From Pomphorhynchus laevis (taxonomy: Eukaryota; Acanthocephala; Palaeacanthocephala; Echinorhynchida; Pomphorhynchidae): 64,000 nucleotides of DNA. The translations under genes were made by a program, and so were the position numbers. The stretch lies in assembly GCA_012934845.2 (NCBI GenBank), contig WNNJ02003552.1:62001-126000 (forward strand), given 5' to 3'. The notes under the pieces are model-generated. The model ran no database searches and was not told the DNA's origin. It saw only the letters and a list, made by a program, of their open reading frames with translations. Of this stretch, positions 56,260-64,000 are shown piece after piece; the first letter of the stretch is position 1; every line of letters starts with the position of its first letter.

Positions 56260-56779
56260 CTTCGTATTGGATAAAAAAAACTTTACACACTTTAAAAACA
56301 GCGATTAATTGCTAGTTATAATATATGATCACTTAATAAAAAGTGCTTTATTTTTGTGCTTTATCATTTTGATTCTTATAGTTATCATTTGAAACAAAAT
56401 TATTTTTATCAAACATAAAATGTTTGAAGTTAATTTAATTGTAACATAAAAAGTTATAAAATAATAAAGTGTTAATTCAAAATATAAAATTATTTTAAGA
56501 AGAGAATTCTCAAATGAAAGTACGAAACCTAAAACAAGAAAAAAATTAAAACAACACATTAAAATGTAGATAATTAAAATATAAATATGCATTTAAAAAA
56601 TAAAACAACATTAATTAAAATGTTATTAAAAAATTCAGTAAAACGTAGATAATTAATAGGGTATATGTATTTAAAAGATAAAATAGCATTTTTAAAATGT
56701 TAGCTTCAAATAAAATTTATGAAATATAATCAAATAATCAAATAACATTTGTTAAAATATCTTAATAATAATTTTATCT

Positions 56780-57097
56780 TTGAATTTTCTTGAATTTAAA
56801 GATAGAATTGTTCGAACAGTTATGAGCAAACTCTTTAATTGCAAAATCACCAGGCCAATATCTATGGCAACATGCGAATCATGTTGTAAACAATGTATTG
56901 TTGAAAATGGCAGCAAAGCACTTAAAGGAAGATTGACAAATAGGCGAGCCCATGGTAATGGATATTGCCTTAAATATCAAATTTTAGATTGTGAAATGGA
57001 TAGTAAAGTAAGAAAAAAAGATAGCGTTGTTGGATACGACAAATTTGAAATGGTCATTGATATACTGAACCTTTTTGGTTCAGTCCAAAATGAATAG
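56780..57097 (+). CDS. Cys-rich ORF of unknown function
   Basis: The frame encodes 105 residues: MNFLEFKDRIVRTVMSKLFN, ITRPISMATCESCCKQCIVE, LTNRRAHGNGYCLKYQILDC, KKDSVVGYDKFEMVIDILNL. Cys pairs CESCCKQC followed by a later C and C could bind metal. No signal peptide. The 3' part lies in a tandem duplication of about 105 bp. The paralogous segment at 42965 is interrupted. I do not recognise it; it could be a real gene, or a transposon remnant that rides in the duplication. Confidence 0.35.
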   Translation: MNFLEFKDRIVRTVMSKLFNCKITRPISMATCESCCKQCIVENGSKALKGRLTNRRAHGNGYCLKYQILDCEMDSKVRKKDSVVGYDKFEMVIDILNLFGSVQNE

Positions 57098-57989
57098 TAA
57101 AATAAGAAAAGAAAGATAGCGTTTTTGGATACGACAAATTTGATTGGTCATTGATGGACTAAACCTTTTCGAGAAAGCAATTTGAAAATATTTGACAGAA
57201 TTAAATTTATTCAATTGGTTTATTTTGAGTGTTATAGATTATGTTTTATGACTAGTTGATGTTTATTATATATTTGTTTTAGATTGCTGAAAAGCTTAGT
57301 TTATTTAAATATTTATTAAAATATTAATGGCCTATATTAATTTAATTTTATCTATATAATTTATATTCAGCAGATGGTTTAATTCTTGTTAGATATGCGT
57401 TATACCCTTTTATCCATTTTATAATTAATGGATGAACTATATAATTTCAACATATATATGTTTATCTTTATAGATTATGTTCTGTGACCAATTGGTGTTT
57501 ATTAAATCCTTATTTTAGATTGTTGAAAAATCATAGTTTATCTAAGCAAAACGTCCAAGTTAAATATTGTTTGTTTAGTTTTTATTAATTATTACTTGTT
57601 TGTTTGTTTATTTGCTGATATTTATTTGTTTAATATTGTTTGTTTGTTGATAATTATCGTTATATATATGTAGACTCAAATTTAACAAGTATTCACCTCA
57701 CAAATTTCCAGATTCATATTTCCTGCTGTCTAAGTGTTGATACTCAGGTCATTTCGCCTTGTTTTGTCTTACACCCGAACTTTTATTTGTTGCTTCAAAA
57801 GTAACCTGCTTAGTCAAACCGACTTGGTTTGCTTTTGAAACTTATTTGCACTTTCATATACGTTTTACTGACTGATTGACCAGTCAGTATGGCTGGTTGA
57901 CCAGTACAGCTAGAAATTTTCCAGCATATGAAACATTTAATGTAATGAATTTCTGAAACCGCATTTTTCGAGATACATTCTTCATATTT

Positions 57990-58450
57990 ACACTGATGTG
58001 ATCAGGAGGTCATTAAATCGGTGCTGGTGATCCTTTGATTGATTCTTTTATTTATTTGTCAATTTTGCTAGGTCAGGCAAGGTGATTTAGAAGCATTAGC
58101 AAGTTACGGTATCATTCCTTAATTACTTCCAACTCCATACATAATTCAATCTGTGCTAGATAACAATTCTAGTAGGTGAAGCGTAGATCCACAGATAGAA
58201 ATGATCTAGGTTTGAATCTGAAAGTGTTAATATGGTCAAAAAGAAACTACAGTGATATGCATTCCTCTGATTGGCCCTGTGTACCATTGCAGGCAAATGC
58301 GGAAGAAACAAAACACAAATAAATCAGGCTAAATTTATTTATGTATTTAATACTGATGTGACATATGATCATTTAATTTGTGCTGGTGATCGTTTGATAG
58401 AATCTTTAATTCAATGATCTCCTGATCACATCAGTATTAGATATTTTAAA
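57990..58450 (+). repeat. Short inverted-repeat element and SINE-like pieces
   Basis: ACTGATGTGATCAGGAGGTC at 57995 and ATGATCTCCTGATCACATCA at 58415 are inverted versions of one motif; further copies of it lie at 16370, 44990 and 60690. Between them, GTAGATCCACAGATAGAAAT and TAGGTTTGAATCTG (B-box-like) at 58190-58220 belong to a SINE-like sequence repeated at 58520-58660 (CCAGGTTTGACTCTGAAAGT). Confidence 0.5.
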
Positions 58451-58684
58451 TATATCGGAATATACGATTTCAGAAATTTATTACATTGAAGGTTTTATAT
58501 ACTGAAGAATTTATAGTTGTACTGGATGGATAACCTAGTTCATAAATCGTAGACAATCGATCAAAATAACCCAGGTTTGACTCTGAAAGTGCATATAATA
58601 GTGTTCAAAAGAAAACACAGCGGTACAAAGCTTTCAGAAAGTAAGCGAGATGAGTACCAATCTATGATTTATAAAACAAATTCG

Positions 58685-59075
58685 ATTAAATAATTAAATC
58701 AGTTAACTGAATTTACAAATTTAATATAATTATAAAATAAACAAATCGTAATAATGCTAAATCAAAATTTAATAATTAAATAATAAAATTAATAATTGTT
58801 ATAAGATTTTTTATAATTTATATCAATCTAAAATAAAAAATTGAAATTTAAAAAAAGTCAATTTATATGAATTGACTAATAAATAACATACGTTGTATCA
58901 GAATTAGGATTAGAGGTCATCAGGAGGAACTGATATGCTATCAGATTTCTGCCCTTTACTCCTCTAACCAACAAAGCAGCGGGGCCAAATACATGCTAAT
59001 GATGCATTTCCTCTGATAAAACTATCTAGTATCTTATTCTAATACAAATTATATTATTTATTATCCATCTATAAA
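58685..59075 (-). repeat. Naiad-like 3' tail, copy 8, with RT stub
   Basis: Minus-strand tail with both hairpins (plus view AACAAAGCAGCGGGGCCAAA) and about 50 bp of the RT end at its right side. Confidence 0.75.
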
Positions 59076-59149
59076 AATTTTTCGCTAATGATTTTAAATT
59101 TATTTTTAATATTATTGTGTTGATTTATATATTTTACTATTTTCTGTTT

Positions 59150-60265
59150 AATTTAGGATTTTTTAAGATTTTTTATAATTTAATTCAAGTTAAAATAAAA
59201 AATTGAAATTTAAAATAAACGTCATTTTTATGAATTGACTAATAAATAACATACGTTGTATCAGAATTCAGATTAGAGGTCATCAGAAGAAACTGTTATT
59301 CTATCAGGTGTCGGCCCCTATTCCTCGACCCAAACTAACAACGATGCAAAATGCATGCTAATGACGTATTTCCACTGATAAATCAAATAAGCTAACTGAG
59401 TCTACGTATTTAATATAATTATAACATAAACAAACCATAATAATAATGCTAAATCAAAATTTAATTATTAAATAATAAAATAAATAATTGATATAAAATT
59501 TTTATAATTTAAATCAAGTTAAAATAAACAATTGAAATTTAAAATAAACGTCATTTTTATGAATTGATTAATAAGTTAAATACGTTGTATCAGAATTAGA
59601 ATTAGAGGTCATCAGGATAAACAGCTATTCTATCAGGTGTCGGCCCCTATTCCTCGACCCAAACTAACAGCGATGCAAAATGCATGCTAATGACGTATTT
59701 CCTCTGATAAATCAAACAAGCTAACTGAGTCTACGTATTTAATACAATTATAACATAAACAAACCATAATAATAATGCTAAATCAAAATTTTATAATTAA
59801 ATAATAAAATACATAATTGTTATAAGATTTTATAATTTAAATCAAGTTAAAAGAAAAAATTGAAATTTTAAATAAAAGTTTTTCTTTTAATTGACTAATA
59901 AACAACAGACGTTGCATAAGAAAATATTCGAGATTACATATATAAATATATATAATGAGTATGTATGTGCTATCGTTATTTTTAATTTACGTAGTATAAA
60001 ATACGTAGATTCAGTTATTTTATCTGATTTATATAACACATACATACTCATTATATTTATATATAATTTTGTATAAGATTTTATACAATTTATATTTATA
60101 TAATGATAGAATTTATAATTAAAATTAAAAAAAATCAAATTTTATGAATTGACTAATAAATAACAGACGTTATATTAGAATAAGGATTAGAGGTCATCAG
60201 GAGGAACTGCTATGATATCAGATTTCTGCCCCTAACTCCTCTACCCAACCTAGCAGCGGGGCCAA
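59150..60265 (-). repeat. Tandem array of Naiad-like 3' tails, copies 9-11
   Basis: Three head-to-tail tails of about 320 bp (59150-59385, 59386-59705, 59706-60265) on the minus strand, each with TATTTCCTCTGATAAATCAA-type junctions (plus view) where one tail's end meets the next tail's start. The last is split by the foldback element at 59945-60060. Head-to-tail tandems are typical of PLEs. Confidence 0.8.
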
Positions 60266-60269
60266 AATG

Positions 60270-62820
60270 TCGAATCTTCACAACACTGCAGAAACCGTAT
60301 TGATAAAACATTAAAGAATTAGTTGTTAAACATTATGTTCAAGCGGAATGCTACGTTTATGAATGGAGAACACAAAATTATTGCAAATTGATGTATTTTT
60401 ATTCCTTTTCAGTTTTGCTCTAAACCGATAGGTATAGTGGGTTTAATAACACTCATTATTAATCAATACGAATAAAAAACAGTAAGATTTTTGTTACAAT
60501 TTAAAAATGATTATTATTTTACTAATATGTCAAGTAAAATCTGGAATGTTGTTAGTCAAAGTGTATGGAATTAAAAGTCATAAAGCAGTGATATGATAGC
60601 TGATTCTGCAGCGAAATCATCGAGTATCATCTAGCAAACTTGATTAAAACAAATGAAAGAATCCATTTAAGGACCATCAGAACCAATTCAATGATCTCCT
60701 AAGCAAATCACATCAGTGTTATATACAAAGAAAAATGCTGAAACGGAAGTAGTAGATAGACACAATTTTGATAATCAAAGCTGTCCAAGTGAACTTGCAT
60801 TAGTCAAACCACTATCAAAGTTGGATTAAGAAATAATCTAAGGTACAAAATAATATTGTTAATTAGTAATCGATACGAATTAAATAAACACGATTTAATT
60901 GCTAAACATTTTGAAATCAATTTAATAAATGATTCTGAATTTAGTAAAATTTCAATTTTATAATGCCATCATAATATTTACTGCAGCATATTTAAAGCCG
61001 GCACCAAAGTGGCAATCGGTTGTATGAAAGAATAGTTGTCTGTTCACAAATAATTTATTACGTCGGAACGATTATATACAAAGAACAAAGTTCACAGCAT
61101 TTTTCATTTCATTTCCGAATTGTTTGACATGAAATAAATCAAACTGTTTAGCATTAAATATAAAGAATGGCGTTTTATTTCATTCAAAAGAAATTAAGAA
61201 ATGCTTACTTTCAAACCTTGTTTAATCCTGATACTTGCTGTAGCAGTACATTTCATTGTAGTGACTTCGTTTGATAAAGAAGTATTCAAAGATTTAGATG
61301 TATAGAGCATTAAAATTATATTGTATGTGATTATTTGCATTGCAGTCCGAACATTTGGATCGTAAACATGGTAAAAACATGGGAGCGTTTAATTCAATAA
61401 AGCACCAAGACAGGGTAAATCTAATTCAAATAATTTGTTAAGGGCTTAAATCTTCTATAATCACATAAATAGCATTTCATAAAAGAAAGATTAAAATATA
61501 TGTATTTACTTGATAATTTGTTAAATTACGGAAACATTTTTGTTCAATTGTCAAATTATTTTGTAAATAAAAGATATATGAATATTTACATCTAATAAAT
61601 TTACCTTTCTTTTTAAAACGATATAGGTTAAAATTTATAAAAATCTTCTTATATTCTATTTATAATAACTTTGTATTACAGAATATAATATGTGGTTTAT
61701 ATTTTGCTACGTACTTACACATTATTTTAAAATCTTTTAATCACATTGAATAAAATGATACTCGAAATCATCCAATATTTGCATACTTCTCTTCTTTATA
61801 TCAAAGTGTTCGTAGCAGATTTGTAAGTACAAACTCTGGTGTACATTTACTTAATAATTATGTCATATGGTAGTTATAAAAAACCAAACTTTACTTTAAG
61901 TGATTAATGATAATTCCAACTTCAATCATTTATTTAGCAATCACTAGTATTAGGATCAACAGTCGACGTATATCCTTATCAAATTGTAATAGATTAATGG
62001 TAACTTAAACTAATAATTTAAGTATGTTAAAATTCAGCCATTATCACAATTACTACTTTCAACAAGTGACATACATACTTACCAATTAGTAATATAATGT
62101 CTTTAACTGATTTTATGCTGTTTCGACTAGTAAGTCTCATATTCAGTTGTGCAGCAACTTTCTACTGTTGAGAACCAATCAAATCAGCTAACTGAGTCTA
62201 CGTATTTGATATAATTATAAACTAAACAAAACATAATAATGCTAAATCAAAATTTAATAATTAAATAATAAAATTAATAAGTTTTTATAGATTTTCTATA
62301 ATTTAAATCAAGTTAAAATAAAAAATTGAAATTTAAAATAAAAGTCAATTTTTATGACTTGAGTAATATATAACAGTCGTTGTATCACAATAAGGATTAT
62401 ATGTCATCAGGAGGAACTGCTACGCTATCAGATTTCTGGCACTAATTCCTCTTCTCAACATAGCAGCGGGGCCAAATACATGCTAATGATGTATTTCCTC
62501 TGATCAAACTATCTAGTATCTTATTCCAATACAAAGTGTATTATTTATTATCCATCCATACAAATTTCCCACTTAAGAGTTTAAATTTATTCTTTATATT
62601 ATTGTGTTGATTTATATATTTTACTATTTTCTGCTTGATGTTATTTTTATAGTAACCTAGTTTAAATATGCATCTATTAAATTATATATTAAATTTTAAT
62701 TTAAATGATTTTGAAGAAAGCCAATATCATTACGTATTGTTGCAATTCTTAAAATTTCATTATTTAATGTATTATATTTTATATTATATGGTATGCATGA
62801 ATGCTCATGCAAACATATGT
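60270..62820 (+). repeat. Segmental duplication, copy 2 (partner 44600-47125)
   Basis: Near-identical and collinear with the partner. Carries the third micro-intron peptide gene, the donor-context segment (61780-61827), a degenerate hammerhead (62118-62146), a PLE tail (62185-62560) and RT sequence. Confidence 0.88.
61201..61441 (+). CDS. Small secreted peptide gene with a 46-bp intron, copy 3
   Basis: Exon 1 (61201-61299) encodes MLTFKPCLILILAVAVHF, VVTS and FDKEVFKDLD. Intron 61300-61345 (46 bp, donor GTATAG, acceptor TTGCAG). Exon 2 (61346-61441) encodes SEHLDRKHGKNMGAFNSIKH, QDRVNLIQIIC, stop. It differs from copy 2 by V to L at the fourth residue of exon 2. The upstream 600 bp is shared with copies 1 and 2. 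Family not recognised; the precursor of about 64 residues leaves a mature peptide of about 41. Confidence 0.72.
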
Positions 62821-62893
62821 TTCTTGTAAATTTAAATATGTCCTCTTTACGATATAAATTAATAGTATTTTTAATTTAATGTATATATCTTGT
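62185..62893 (-). mobile_element. Naiad-like RT fragment and tail, copy 12
   Basis: Minus strand: RT from about 62893 (NLYRKEDIFKF, plus-strand view TATGTCCTCTTTACGATATA) through HEHSCIPYNIKYN and the C-terminal MDNK, then the tail down to 62185. It is 5'-truncated at about 62893, where it meets a hammerhead-bearing repeat. Confidence 0.75.
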
Positions 62894-63320
62894 AAAATGT
62901 CGAAACAGCATAGAGTTAGTTTACGTTGTTTGATCTTCACAATTCCTTCAAGCAGAATAAAAATTGGCGGGAAAAGTAAGTCATTTGTTTCATTACCACC
63001 ACCAATGAAGGAGCTTTGTTTATGTATTTTGTCGAGCTTACACTCCATATGAGTGTTTTTAAATCCTACTTGTAAGCTCCTGGTAAGCTAATTATTCGTG
63101 ATGAATACTATCACCTGTGTAATTCCTAGTATATGAATGTGTACTAGAAAATCTTATATAGATTCTAAGCAAGAGGCTGCACTTTAATTCAGTTATGTAG
63201 CAGCACCCTACTGATGATGAGACTCAAAAGTAGAAACAGCATGGAGTTAGGTTATGCTTTTTGAGTTATCCCGATTCCTTCAATCAGAATCAAAATTGGG
63301 TTTCGCAATTTTATCTTTAT
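62894..63320 (+). repeat. Hammerhead-bearing repeat, two units about 331 bp apart
   Basis: GTCGAAACAGCATAGAGTTA at 62900 and GTAGAAACAGCATGGAGTTA at 63231 begin matching stretches (then ATTCCTTCAAGCAGAATAAA / ATTCCTTCAATCAGAATCAA). The second is preceded by a complete hammerhead core. The DNA between them (63000-63200) has no coding content. Confidence 0.6.
63211..63237 (+). ncRNA. Hammerhead ribozyme core in the 331-bp repeat
   Basis: CTGATGATGAG, ACT-CAAA-AGT as a short stem II, A, GAAACAGC. It fits the hammerhead order with a small bulge. Family members at 46422 and 62118 (minus strand) have better stem II pairing (GACT/AGTC) but a damaged first box. Confidence 0.5.
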
Positions 63321-63429
63321 CATGCAGTCCAGATGATATTTATTACAATTATAGCTTCTGCTTACTTCTCATTTTAATGTTCAATCTAATTATAAAAATC
63401 GAATTAATTTATAGTTTGAGATAATACAT

Positions 63430-63960
63430 ATTAACTTAAGATCAGAGAATATCAATAATTTCTTCTGATTATCTCATCATACCATGATCTTCCTTGCAAT
63501 TTGTAATTTTAAACCGATAATTAAGAAGTTTACGGTATTGTATCTGTTTTAGAAAATTATTAAGATTTCTTCATTTATCTTTTGTGTGCTTGAATAACGT
63601 TAGAAAAATATTAATACAATATCGTAAAAATGACATTTTTAAATTTACAATAAACACATTTTGACATGAGCATTCATGGATACAAAATTTTACGTATTTT
63701 CAATATTTAATGATTTTTATCTTCTTAGGAATATTTTATGTTTTTTAATCAATAAATATTCTAAACTAGAATTTTATAATAATAAAACCAAACAATTAAC
63801 AAATATTTAAATAATCAAAATTTAATAAAAAGAATAAATTTAGACTGTTAAATTAAATTTTTTAATGGTAACATTGTAAATAATATAATTATCTCTGTGA
63901 TAAGAAATGTCGGCGAATAATCAAATTACATAAGAAGAAAACATAATTGGCTATGAATAT
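63430..63960 (+). repeat. Duplicate of 47126-47640 with diverged Naiad-like RT end
   Basis: Near-identical to 47126-47640 (GATCAGAGAATATCAATAAT through GTCGGCGAATAATCAAATTA). It holds the decayed FKFTINTF..HEHSW sequence and no other feature. The last 20 bp of the window diverge. Confidence 0.8.
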
Positions 63961-64000
63961 AACCACTTCATCCGACTGACGATGACTGCTGGGTGGTTAA

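Larger units (their letters stand above)
54127..57580 (+). repeat. Segmental duplication, copy 2 (partner 40197-43985)
   Basis: Collinear with the partner; carries the gene at 56125 and the open Cys-rich ORF at 56780. 55640-56130 is nearly identical to 41800-42300. Confidence 0.88.

Overview
The window is eukaryotic, very AT-rich, poor in host genes and crowded with retroelements. It has no operons or ribosome-binding sites; short GT-AG introns (46 to 48 bp), tRNA-like SINE promoters, Penelope-like elements (PLEs) with hammerhead ribozymes and several non-LTR LINE clades point to an invertebrate animal. Phylum is not settled: the micro-introns and retroelements would suit a flatworm, while a family of peptides resembling the Ascaris cecropin P1 and a CxC..CN-ending secreted protein would suit a nematode. 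I saw no trans-spliced leader, rRNA or canonical tRNA gene.

1-11,000: two minus-strand LINEs with a restriction-enzyme-like endonuclease (RLE; R2/R4/Utopia-like group) lie head to tail. The C-terminal end of each runs, in the same reading frame, into sequence from intron-less host genes: calmodulin and then a CIP4/TOCA (F-BAR, HR1, SH3) protein behind the first, ubiquilin behind the second. Another copy of the calmodulin-derived piece lies at 29.8 kb. 11,000-15,400: AT-rich spacer, a PLE reverse-transcriptase fragment with its 3' tail, a CR1-like LINE fragment and a retroelement nuclease-like fragment.

15,600-28,700: host-like small genes: a micro-intron secreted-peptide gene, a Cys-rich secreted protein, a signal-peptide exon and the first members of a cecropin-like family. 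28,700-38,450: dense retroelement block: an RNase H fossil, the N-terminal GIY-YIG half of a Naiad-type PLE, a second PLE, and a nearly whole third PLE in the classic inverted-plus-direct Penelope arrangement with SINEs and hammerhead motifs.

38,450-64,000: large segmental duplications. The block 40.2-44.0 kb recurs at 54.1-57.6 kb, 44.6-47.6 kb recurs at 60.2-63.9 kb (and inverted in part at 15.6-16.6 kb), and 23.1-25.4 kb recurs at 52.0-54.0 kb and partly at 38.5-39.4 kb. These blocks carry four intact cecropin-like ORFs, at least five decayed ones, and three copies of the micro-intron peptide gene. A roughly 320 bp structured PLE tail is scattered about a dozen times at their edges, partly as a tandem array. 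An RTE-like LINE lies at 49.4-51.5 kb. The unifying picture is a small-peptide gene cluster expanding by segmental duplication within a bed of PLE tails.
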